Assembly (NCBI GenBank): GCA_030647905.1
Contig: JAUSJA010000018.1
Coordinates: 27,793 to 91,792 of the forward strand
Reading direction: 5' to 3'
Length of the DNA stretch: 64,000 nucleotides
DNA from: Gemmatimonadaceae bacterium
Lineage (GTDB): Bacteria > Gemmatimonadota > Gemmatimonadetes > Gemmatimonadales > Gemmatimonadaceae
Below the pieces are notes generated by a model that worked only from the letters and a program-made list of their open reading frames with translations, was not told the origin of the DNA and did no database searches. The translations under genes and the position numbers were made by a program. Position 1 is the first letter of the stretch. The number at the start of each line of letters is the position of its first letter. This document shows, in pieces, positions 1 through 7,699 of this stretch.

Positions 1-1622
1 CGGATCGCTGTACGCAGCAGCCCGTTTGCATCGAGTGCGGTCGCGGGACACACGACTCGCAATCCCGGGCAGTGCGTGAACAGCGATGCGCCGGTCTGCG
101 AGTGATAGATTGCGCCGCGAATGTATCCGCCGTATGTGGTTCGCACGACGACAGGCGCCGAGAAGCTGTCGTTGGACCGCCAGCGCATCGTGGCCAGCTC
201 CTCGCGGAGCTGCATGTACGCCGGCCAGATGTAATCGAAGAACTGGATCTCGACCACGGGCTTGAACCCGCGCAGAGCGAGACCGATCGCGCGGCCGACG
301 ATGTTGGCTTCGGCGAGCGGCGAGTTGTAAACGCGCGCGCTCCCGAACTCCTTCTGGAGTCCCCACGTCACCTTGAAGACGCCGCCCTTGCCCTTGACCT
401 TGTCGAGATTCTCCTCGCGTGAAACGTCCGCGACATCCTCTCCGAACATCAGGATCTTCTCGTCGCGCCGCATCTCGTCCTTCATGCAGGCGTTGAGCAG
501 ATCCACCATCGTGGTCGGATCGCCGGTGAATCGCGGGTCGTCCTCGGTATCGAACTGCTCGCCGGTGGGATCCACGTCGGGCGAGTAGACTCCGTAGTAG
601 ATAGTCTCCGGACCGGGCTGCGGTTGCGCCAGCGCGTCGTCAGTGGCGGCGAGGATCAGCTCGTCCACCTCGTCCTGCATGCGCTTGATCTCGTCCTCGG
701 TCGCGTGGCCTTCGTCAACCAGCCACTTCGGGAAGACTGTGATCGGGTCCCGCGCGGCGTCGGCTTCACGCTCGGACGGCGGACGGTACATCGTCTCGTC
801 ATCGGACAGCGAGTGGGAGTAGGGACGAATTACTTTCGCGTGTACGAGCGCCGGCCCCTTCCGATCGCGCGCGTACTGCACGGCACGCGTCATCACGTCG
901 TAGCTGGCGAGGAAATCGCAGCCGTCCACTTCCTCGATGTGGAAGTCGGGAAACGATCTGACCAGCTTCGAGATCGAGCCGCCGGCCGTGTTGACCTCGA
1001 CCGGAACCGAGATTGCGTATCCGTTGTCCTCCACGAGATAGACGACGGGCAGCTTCAGGTTCGAGGCGGTGTTCAGCGATTCCCAGAATTCGCCCTCGCT
1101 CGTCGTGCCTTCACCTGCGGTTACGAGCACGACCTCGTCGTTCTGAAATCCCTCGGTGATGCCGAGCATCTTCGCGCGCATCGTCGCTTCGGCGGACCCG
1201 ACGGCTTGAAGGAACTGGGTGCCGGTCGGAGACGATGCCGACACTATGTTGAGGTCCTTGTGTCCCCAGTGGCTCGGCATCTGCCTGCCGCCCGATGCCG
1301 GATCCTTTGCCGCACCCACCGCCTCGTACAGCATTTCCGTAGCAGTGACGCCCAGCTGCAGGCACAGCGCGCGGTCGCGATAGTAGGTATAGAACCAGTC
1401 GTAGGCGGGCCGCAGGGTCATCGCGGCAGCCGTGAGAATCGCTTCGTGCCCCGCGCCGGAGATCTGGAAAAAGATCTTGTTCTGCCGCTTGAGCTGAACT
1501 TCCTTGTCGTCCAGCCGGCGGGAGAGCAGCATGTTGCGACAGGCGGCGACAAGGCCCTCGGAAGAGAGAGCCGCGCCGGGGGACGCTTTTGATTTTCTGT
1601 CGGGACGTGTAGTGGTTGCCAT
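1..1622 (-). CDS. 2-oxoacid dehydrogenase E1, fused alpha-beta (branched-chain type), 3' end cut by window
   Basis: Reading the minus strand from ATG at 1622 gives an open frame to the window edge (540 codons). The first part carries the thiamine-diphosphate region of E1 alpha, with a [15 protein letters not shown] motif followed by VEDNGYAIS. The second part, after about residue 375, reads as E1 beta ([14 protein letters not shown], then [19 protein letters not shown]). This E1 decarboxylates 2-oxoacids, probably branched-chain ones or pyruvate, and passes the acyl group to lipoyl-E2. Alpha and beta in one chain is a known variant. The C-terminus lies outside the window, so the E2/E3 context cannot be seen. 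Branched-chain rather than pyruvate specificity is inference. Confidence 0.9.
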   Translation of the reverse strand, partial: MATTTRPDRKSKASPGAALSSEGLVAACRNMLLSRRLDDKEVQLKRQNKIFFQISGAGHEAILTAAAMTLRPAYDWFYTYYRDRALCLQLGVTATEMLYEAVGAAKDPASGGRQMPSHWGHKDLNIVSASSPTGTQFLQAVGSAEATMRAKMLGITEGFQNDEVVLVTAGEGTTSEGEFWESLNTASNLKLPVVYLVEDNGYAISVPVEVNTAGGSISKLVRSFPDFHIEEVDGCDFLASYDVMTRAVQYARDRKGPALVHAKVIRPYSHSLSDDETMYRPPSEREADAARDPITVFPKWLVDEGHATEDEIKRMQDEVDELILAATDDALAQPQPGPETIYYGVYSPDVDPTGEQFDTEDDPRFTGDPTTMVDLLNACMKDEMRRDEKILMFGEDVADVSREENLDKVKGKGGVFKVTWGLQKEFGSARVYNSPLAEANIVGRAIGLALRGFKPVVEIQFFDYIWPAYMQLREELATMRWRSNDSFSAPVVVRTTYGGYIRGAIYHSQTGASLFTHCPGLRVVCPATALDANGLLRTAI

Positions 1623-1758
1623 CTGATCAGCTTGAGGGGTACTGTCGCTAATTATAGTAGTCGGCGACGGGGCCGGTCTATGGTCCACCGCCCGCGCCGT
1701 AGCTGGTGGCGTATTTCTTGTCATATATCGTTCCATCGGACACCCTGGAGGAGACGAC

Positions 1759-2145
1759 ATGAAGCACTCATACGCAATTCTGGCGGCAGCCATGGCGGCG
1801 GCAGCCTTTTCCGCCTCGTGCGCCAAGCCGGCGATGCCGACCGAGACCGAATGGAATGCCATCGAGCAGCTCGAGACGCAGGCGAAAGCCATCGCCAGAG
1901 TGGATGGCTGCGCAAGCTCGGGCGATTGCCGTTCCGCGCCTGTAGGCTCGCGCGCCTGCGGCGGCCCCCGCTACTACATCCCGTGGTGTGCGAAGACCAC
2001 CGATTCGGCCGCGCTTTACCGCAAGCTGGCCGAGGTGGCGCGCGCCGAGCAGGAGTACAACAGAAAGCACAACACCGTGTCAACCTGCGAGTTCAGGACT
2101 GCGCCGCTGGTGGAGTCGGTCGGCGGGTCCTGCGTGGCCAGATAG
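1759..2145 (+). CDS. Small cysteine-containing lipoprotein, function unknown
   Basis: 128 aa. The N-terminal signal peptide ends in a lipobox (SASC, Cys about residue 21), so export and lipidation are expected. The start is set by a strong GGAGGAG ribosome site 6 nt upstream. The mature part has a CASSGDC segment, an [12 protein letters not shown] segment and a further Cys pair near the end, a spacing that suggests disulfides in the cell envelope. Similar short proteins with a conserved CGGP motif exist in environmental bacteria, but I know of no function. It is transcribed divergently from the E1 gene. Confidence 0.75.
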   Translation: MKHSYAILAAAMAAAAFSASCAKPAMPTETEWNAIEQLETQAKAIARVDGCASSGDCRSAPVGSRACGGPRYYIPWCAKTTDSAALYRKLAEVARAEQEYNRKHNTVSTCEFRTAPLVESVGGSCVAR

Positions 2146-2148
2146 AGA

Positions 2149-2182
2149 CCGCTACCCGCTTACCCGCTACCCGTTGCCCGCG
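2149..2182. repeat. Heptanucleotide repeat array A
   Basis: Four to five imperfect units of the 7-bp word GCTACCC / GTTGCCC lie immediately after the lipoprotein stop codon. This is the smallest member of the repeat family seen again at 2820, 7613, 25914, 47643 and 48658. Confidence 0.75.
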
Positions 2183-2283
2183 GCGGGTGTGACCAGCGTC
2201 CGGCCTCGCCGGATGCGACACTCCCCGGCATGGGTTAATTTCTACGCGCAGCTCCAACCCCCTATCCAAGCGGAGGCAGTGGA

Positions 2284-2817
2284 ATGAATCTCATTGCGCG
2301 CGCCAAAGGCATACTCATCAACCCGCGTCAAGAGTGGGCCGCAATAGACGCCGAGCCGCTGAATGTGGGCGCGCTGCTCGTCGGATACGTTCTCCCGCTC
2401 GCTGCTATCGGGCCGATAGCTCAGATCATCGGAAGGTCCACGTTCGGCTACGGCGGGAGTCTGATCACCACCGCGATCGTGACCTTCTGCCTGACGGTGG
2501 TCGGAGTGTTCGTCGTCGCATGGGTAATCAACGCCCTCGCCCCGACCTTCGGTGCCACGCAGAGCATGCATCAGGCGATCAAGGTCGCGGCATACAGCTC
2601 GACTGCCTCGTGGATCGCCGGGATCTTCAACATCTACCCGCCGCTCGTGATCCTGGCGGTGATCGGCGGGCTGTACAGCCTCTACCTGTTCTATATCGGC
2701 CTACCGATGCTGATGAAGGCGCCCACCGATAAAGCGATGACCTACACGATCGTCGTCATCGTTGCGGTGGTCGTCATCTACATCGTGATTGGCACGGTTA
2801 GCGGACGGATGGTCTGA
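2284..2817 (+). CDS. Yip1-family integral membrane protein
   Basis: 177 aa. The N-terminus (MNLIARAKGILINPRQEW) is typical of bacterial Yip1-domain proteins. Five hydrophobic segments follow, at about residues 30-50, 60-85, 105-125, 125-145 and 150-172. The start codon has a GGAGG-like site upstream. Bacterial Yip1 proteins sit in the cytoplasmic membrane and have no settled function. The gene ends against the large heptad-repeat array and converges on nadE. Confidence 0.8.
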   Translation: MNLIARAKGILINPRQEWAAIDAEPLNVGALLVGYVLPLAAIGPIAQIIGRSTFGYGGSLITTAIVTFCLTVVGVFVVAWVINALAPTFGATQSMHQAIKVAAYSSTASWIAGIFNIYPPLVILAVIGGLYSLYLFYIGLPMLMKAPTDKAMTYTIVVIVAVVVIYIVIGTVSGRMV

Positions 2818-2819
2818 AG

Positions 2820-3016
2820 ACCGTTACCTGTTACCTGTTACCTGTTACCCGCTACCCGTTGCCCGTTGGTGAGAGCTTCGGGCAACGGGCAGCGGGCAAC
2901 GGGCAACGGGCAACGGGCAGCGGGCAGCGGGCAGCGGGCAGCGGGCAGCGGGTAACGGGCAGCGGGCAGCGGGCAGCGGGCAGCGGGCAGCGGGCAGCGG
3001 GTAACGGGTAACGGTA
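2820..3016. repeat. Heptanucleotide repeat array B forming a large inverted repeat
   Basis: About six units of GTTACCT/GTTACCC are followed, after a short spacer near 2865-2878, by about twenty units of CGGGCAG/CGGGCAA/CGGGTAA. The two arms are complementary (GTTACCC against GGGTAAC), so the RNA could fold into a long hairpin. The array fills the whole gap between the converging Yip1 and nadE genes, where a bidirectional terminator would be expected. Confidence 0.9.
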
Positions 3017-3017
3017 G

Positions 3018-4937
3018 TCAATAATCGACGGGTCTCAGGTACGTCTCCCCAATGGCGCTCCCGCTCAGCATCGCGACCGTCGGCAGCTTCCTCTTCCAGT
3101 GCGTGCCTGACAGCCGCTTCTGCACGAGCGCGACTTCTTCGCGCGTGAAACCGTGCGCTTCCACGTCCGCAGGGGCGTAGCCGTTCACGAGCCAGTTGAG
3201 GATTTCGTCGGCGCGCTGGTAGCTGATCCCGAAGTCGCCCTCGTCCGTCTGGCCCGCGATCAGGTCCGCTGACGCCGGCTTCCCGACTATTGCCTCGGGA
3301 ACTCCAAGGTGTCTCGCCAGCGCCCATACCTGAGTCTTGAACAGGTCGCCGAGCGGATTGATCGGCGGAGAGTCGTCGGCGTGCCAGGTGAAGTAGCCGA
3401 GCAGGCGCTCGGTCTTGTTCCCGGTGCCGAGCGGCAGGGCGCGCTCGCGCTCGGACTGGTCGAACAGGACGATCATTCTCGTGCGCGCCATGACATTTCC
3501 GCGTCTTCCCGGATTCGCGCCGGGTTCGTTTGCGAGATATCCGTCTACCGCCGCGCTGATATCTATGGTGCGTGACTCGATGCCCAGCTCGTCGATCACC
3601 AGCTGCGCATGCGCGAGAGAATCAGCGCTCGACGTGCGATAAGGCATTTTCACGCCGACCACGTTGGATGGGCCGAGTGCGCGGGCAGCGAGATACGCTG
3701 TCACGGCCGAATCCACGCCGCCCGAGATGCCGATCACTCCGCGCGAGAAGCCGCGCAGCCGGAGCTCTTCGCGAAGGAACGACACGAGCCAGTCCGCCGT
3801 GAGCGCTGGATCGATTTCGAGCGGCGGCGGCCCCATCACCGATGCCGGCGCGGACACGACCGCAATCCGTGCGGGCTCGGGACGCGATTCCACGCCACCG
3901 TGCTCCGCACCGGCGCCTGCTTCGGGCTTCCACGCTCGCGCATCGCTCGTCGCCCATGCACGCGATGGCTGTCCCGACACGATCCCAACAGGTGATGCAC
4001 CGTTGCTCGTCGCCGGATCGTAGGACAGCGGCAACGGCTCGCCAAGCTGAATTTTTCCGATCGTGCGAACGAGATGCGGCAGCATGGTCTGGAGATCCGT
4101 GAGCAGCGGCAGCTCCACACGCGCGCGCGTCAGCTCCGACGTATCGAGCGTCACCGTTGCGATCGCCTCCTCCCATAGAGGCGCGCGCAGCTTCACGTCA
4201 CCCCTCGGTCCGACAACGATGGACCCGCCGGAAAAAGTCTTTCCACCCTCGGATCCGACGAGGTGCACGAGCCCGGTGAAGACTCCGTGCTCGGAGGCAA
4301 CGTCGCGCGCGAGCCGCTCCCACCTTTCCAGATTCGCTGGTCCCGCCAGCTCGTCCTGTCTCGGGAAAAGCCCGCGCGCCGGAGAGGCGGACGGAATGAA
4401 GATCATCTGCGCCCCGTCGAGCGCTGCGATGGTTCCCGACAGGCTGTGCCACGCGTCCTCGCACACCAGCATCGCGGCGCGTCCCCAGCTCGTGTCGAAC
4501 GCCCGGATCTCGAAGCCGCGGTCCACGAACCGCTCTTCGTCGAACAGACCGTACGTCGGAAGAAACACCTTCCGGTGCACGTGCCGGACGATGGGCGATT
4601 CTCCCCCCAATGTCACGTACAGCGCACTATTATAGATGGAGTTGTTCCAGATCTCGTAGAAGCCGAGCCCGACGTCCATCGGCTCGAGCGACGGAACGGC
4701 GGCGCGGTATTGCGCGTCGAGATCGCGGACCAGCGTTCCTGCGGTAACCGCGTGGTCCCGCACTCCCCCTTCGAGGAAGTATCCACTGACCGCGGTCTCG
4801 GGAAGGAACGCAACCTGCGGTCGCGGTGTCAATGCATCGAGCTGGGCGAAAATCCCGCCCAGCTTCGCGAGATTGTTTTCGTAGTCGCCCTTTCGCGGCT
4901 TGAACTGTATGATTGCCAGGTGCACGGATTGATGCAT
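3018..4937 (-). CDS. nadE: Glutamine-dependent NAD+ synthetase
   Basis: 639 aa from ATG at 4937. The N-terminal nitrilase-fold glutaminase domain (about 1-280) has the Glu-Lys-Cys triad in LPETAVSGY, HRKVFLPTYG and LVCEDAWHS. The C-terminal synthetase domain has the ATP-pyrophosphatase loop SGGVDS near residue 405, and GTGNKTERLLGYFT downstream. It makes NAD+ from nicotinic acid adenine dinucleotide, ATP and glutamine in the cytoplasm. The minus-strand frame stays open for another 319 codons upstream, but that part is antisense to the PBP gene and does not resemble NadE. The start codon abuts that of the divergent PBP gene. Confidence 0.95.
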   Translation of the reverse strand: MHQSVHLAIIQFKPRKGDYENNLAKLGGIFAQLDALTPRPQVAFLPETAVSGYFLEGGVRDHAVTAGTLVRDLDAQYRAAVPSLEPMDVGLGFYEIWNNSIYNSALYVTLGGESPIVRHVHRKVFLPTYGLFDEERFVDRGFEIRAFDTSWGRAAMLVCEDAWHSLSGTIAALDGAQMIFIPSASPARGLFPRQDELAGPANLERWERLARDVASEHGVFTGLVHLVGSEGGKTFSGGSIVVGPRGDVKLRAPLWEEAIATVTLDTSELTRARVELPLLTDLQTMLPHLVRTIGKIQLGEPLPLSYDPATSNGASPVGIVSGQPSRAWATSDARAWKPEAGAGAEHGGVESRPEPARIAVVSAPASVMGPPPLEIDPALTADWLVSFLREELRLRGFSRGVIGISGGVDSAVTAYLAARALGPSNVVGVKMPYRTSSADSLAHAQLVIDELGIESRTIDISAAVDGYLANEPGANPGRRGNVMARTRMIVLFDQSERERALPLGTGNKTERLLGYFTWHADDSPPINPLGDLFKTQVWALARHLGVPEAIVGKPASADLIAGQTDEGDFGISYQRADEILNWLVNGYAPADVEAHGFTREEVALVQKRLSGTHWKRKLPTVAMLSGSAIGETYLRPVDY

Positions 4938-6995
4938 TACACTGAAGTTGCCATTCGCCGTCTGCGCGGGCAACAGGCGGCGCGGTTGGCGATGGCCGTG
5001 CTGCTCCTCGCTCCCGCCGCACTCGGCGCCCAGGCGCGACGAACCGGACAGGTCTGGCAGATCGTGGCGCAGCCGCAGTCGTCGGAAATACTCGCGCGCG
5101 ACGGCTCGCTCATCGGCGAGATCGGCACGCAGCTCCGCACCAGCATCTCCATCCGCACTCTGCCGAAGTACGTCGGCCAGGCGTTCATCGCGGTCGAGGA
5201 CCAGCGCTTCTACCAGCACGACGGCGTGGACATGGTCGGTATCGCCGGCGCGATCAAGGACAACATCCTCGGCGACCGCCGCGGCGCGAGTACCATCACG
5301 CAGCAGCTCGTCGGCAACATGCATCCCGACATCATTGACCGCCGGGACCAGAGCATCGCTCGCAAGCTGCGCGAGCAGGCCGCCGCTCGCGAGATGGAGA
5401 AGCACTACACCAAGGAGCAGATCCTCGAAGCCTATCTCAATCAGATTGGATTCGCCCACGGGTGGTACGGAATCGAGTCGGCCGCGAGACACTACTTCGC
5501 CAAGACCGCGTCGAAGCTGACTCTCGCCGAAGCGGCGACGCTCGCGGCGATGCCCAAAGGTCCCGGGATATATGAGCCGGTGAAGTTTCCCGCGCGCGCG
5601 CACGAACGGCGTAATACCGTGCTCGCGCTGATGGCTCAGCAGCGGTACATCACGCCGGCGCAGGCGCGTGCCGCGCAGGCGTCGTCGCTCGTCACCGCGC
5701 CGGATTACGGCATTTCGACGCCGGCGCCGTATTATGTGGACGTCGTCAAGATTCAGGCGGAGCGCGCCGGCATTCCGGTGAATCAGGGCGGCTTCCGCAT
5801 CTACACCGCGCTGGATCCCGCGCTTCAGGAGTCCGCGGTAAGCTCTCTCGCCGAAGGGCTCGCCGAGGTCGAGGCGCGCGCGGGATATCGTCATCCGAAG
5901 ACAGCCGGCACGGGCAAGGACTCGGATTATCTCCAGGGGCTGGTCGTGGCGATGGACCCGACGACGGGGGATGTGCGCGCACTCGTCGGCGGGCGTGATT
6001 ACAAGGCCTCGCAGTTCGACAGGGCGATAGACGGAAAACGCCAGCCCGGTTCTTCATTCAAGCCGATCGTGTATGCCGCGGCCATCGCCGACAGCATTCC
6101 ACCCAACGCCATCGTCGGCGACACCGCGATCGCTATCCCGCTGCCCAACGGCACGTATTACAGGCCCGACAACTCCGACCACGAATTCCTCGGCGCCATC
6201 ACGCTGCGGGAGGCACTGGCCAGGTCGCGCAACGTCGTCGCTGTGCAGCTGGGGCAGGAAGTCGGAATGGACAGCGTCATCGCGCTCGCCAGGCGGATGG
6301 GGATTCAGGGGACGATCGCACCCTATCCTTCCAGCGCCATCGGCGCGTCGGCGGTGCAACCGCTCGACATGATCGCGTCGTACACGACTTTCGCCAACCT
6401 CGGGACTGCCGTGGAGCCGCGATTCATCCACCGCATCGAGGATCGGGCGGGCAATGCCGTCTTTACCGCGCCGGTCCGCGCGCTTCCCCCGGCGATGGAT
6501 CAGCGTACCGCGTTCGTCGTGCGCGACATGATGCGCGATGTCGTGGAGCGCGGCACCGCATCGTCCATCCGGCGATTCCTTCCAGCGAGCGTCCCCGTCG
6601 CCGGAAAGACCGGCACGACCAACGACAATACCGACGTCTGGTTCATCGGCCTGACGCCGGACATCGTCGCCGGCGTCTGGCTCGGCTTCGACACGCCGAA
6701 GACGATCACTCCGGGAGCCGCGGGTGGCTCGCTCGCGGCCCCGATCTGGGGGAAGATGATGGCTCGCTACTACGCCAGCAGCGCCGGCCGCTCGTCACTC
6801 GAGCGCTCCGCTTCCCAGTGGACACCGCCGATCGGAGTGATCAGTGGGGAGCTGGACCGCGTCACCGGTCAGCTCGCGACTCCCGCCACGCCGGCCGATC
6901 GTCGCTACACGGAGTATTTCGTGGAGGGCACGGAACCGGCGCCGTTCCGCGTCGACCCGTGGAAGATCTTCCGCTGGGGCCCGATCGGGTTCTGA
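4932..6995 (+). CDS. Bifunctional penicillin-binding protein (PBP1A/1C class)
   Basis: 687 aa from ATG at 4932. An N-terminal hydrophobic stretch (about 18-33) ends in ALGAQA. The glycosyltransferase GT51 domain follows, with the catalytic Glu in VEDQRFYQHDG (about residue 89), then GASTITQQL and KEQILEAYLNQI. The transpeptidase domain has SSFK (Ser about 374), SRN, and KTGT near residue 559. It polymerises and crosslinks peptidoglycan outside the cytoplasmic membrane. The N-terminus looks more like a cleavable signal than the usual membrane anchor. The frame is open back to 4263, but that stretch is antisense to nadE. Confidence 0.93.
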   Translation: MHYTEVAIRRLRGQQAARLAMAVLLLAPAALGAQARRTGQVWQIVAQPQSSEILARDGSLIGEIGTQLRTSISIRTLPKYVGQAFIAVEDQRFYQHDGVDMVGIAGAIKDNILGDRRGASTITQQLVGNMHPDIIDRRDQSIARKLREQAAAREMEKHYTKEQILEAYLNQIGFAHGWYGIESAARHYFAKTASKLTLAEAATLAAMPKGPGIYEPVKFPARAHERRNTVLALMAQQRYITPAQARAAQASSLVTAPDYGISTPAPYYVDVVKIQAERAGIPVNQGGFRIYTALDPALQESAVSSLAEGLAEVEARAGYRHPKTAGTGKDSDYLQGLVVAMDPTTGDVRALVGGRDYKASQFDRAIDGKRQPGSSFKPIVYAAAIADSIPPNAIVGDTAIAIPLPNGTYYRPDNSDHEFLGAITLREALARSRNVVAVQLGQEVGMDSVIALARRMGIQGTIAPYPSSAIGASAVQPLDMIASYTTFANLGTAVEPRFIHRIEDRAGNAVFTAPVRALPPAMDQRTAFVVRDMMRDVVERGTASSIRRFLPASVPVAGKTGTTNDNTDVWFIGLTPDIVAGVWLGFDTPKTITPGAAGGSLAAPIWGKMMARYYASSAGRSSLERSASQWTPPIGVISGELDRVTGQLATPATPADRRYTEYFVEGTEPAPFRVDPWKIFRWGPIGF

Positions 6996-7086
6996 GAAGA
7001 ATCCCGTGGGACCAAGGCTCCAACCGTCCTAGATTATCCCGCGGCTGCCACGACTGGCCTCGTCACGTGTCCTCAACCCCATTCCA

Positions 7087-7611
7087 ATGAATCGTCTTCG
7101 TCTGGCCGTCCTCGTGTCACTCGCGTCCGTCCTGGTCGCTTCGTCAGCTTCCGCGCAGGTTCTGGATGCAGACCCCTCCCACGTACCGCGCGTCAATCTC
7201 ATATCCGCGAACCCGATCGGACTCATCTTCGAGTGGTACAACGGCGAAATTGAGCACGCCCTGACACCGACGAGTTCTGTCGCGGTTGCAGCGTCCAGAT
7301 TCGACTTCGATAGCGACAACTACACGTCGGTGGATGGCATCGTTCGTTACTATCCCACCGGGAAGGCGATTCGCGGATTGTCCGTCGGCGCAAGCGCGGG
7401 ATTCGTCGCCATTGGCAGCAACTGCAACCTGTGCAGCAACAACAGCGCGACCGCGTTCACGATCGGCGTGCGCGGCGACTATGTCTGGATACTCGGGCGC
7501 GATCAGCGATTCGCCGTCGCCAGCGGAATCGGCGCGAAGCGGCTGTTCCGAAACGACTTCGGCGCGGACGGGCTGCCCATCGCGCGGCTGTCGATCGGAT
7601 GGGCGTGGTAA
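7087..7611 (+). CDS. Secreted outer-membrane beta-barrel-like protein
   Basis: 174 aa with a clear signal peptide ending in SASAQ (about residue 24). The mature protein has alternating hydrophobic and polar stretches rich in Gly and aromatics. It ends in Trp-Ala-Trp, matching the C-terminal aromatic signature of outer-membrane barrels. A Cys pair (NCNLC) sits in the middle. The small size suggests an 8-stranded barrel, possibly structural. The function is unknown. It converges on lon across repeat array C. Confidence 0.65.
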   Translation: MNRLRLAVLVSLASVLVASSASAQVLDADPSHVPRVNLISANPIGLIFEWYNGEIEHALTPTSSVAVAASRFDFDSDNYTSVDGIVRYYPTGKAIRGLSVGASAGFVAIGSNCNLCSNNSATAFTIGVRGDYVWILGRDQRFAVASGIGAKRLFRNDFGADGLPIARLSIGWAW

Positions 7612-7612
7612 G

Positions 7613-7698
7613 ACCGTTACCCGTTACCTGTTACCTGTTACCCGACGCTCTCAGCTGTTGGCAGCGGGCAGCGGGCAGCGGGTAGCAGGTAACGGGGT
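7613..7698. repeat. Heptanucleotide repeat array C, inverted arms
   Basis: Four GTTACCC/GTTACCT units, a spacer around 7644-7660, then four GGGCAGC/GGGTAGC units and GGTAACGGGGTTTT. It has the same layout as array B: complementary arms filling the gap between converging genes (the barrel protein and lon). The final GGTAACGG + TTTT resembles an intrinsic terminator on the plus strand. Confidence 0.85.
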
Positions 7699-7699
7699 T

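Noticed and set aside
624..1592. 322-codon plus-strand frame
   Set aside because: Antisense shadow of the E1 dehydrogenase, which has full family motifs on the minus strand.
2820..3016. CRISPR array
   Set aside because: Units are 7 bp in direct tandem with no unique spacers, so it is a tandem repeat, not CRISPR.
4938..5894. 319-codon N-terminal extension of the nadE frame
   Set aside because: It is antisense to the conserved glycosyltransferase domain of the PBP and shows no NadE similarity; the nitrilase domain begins at 4937.
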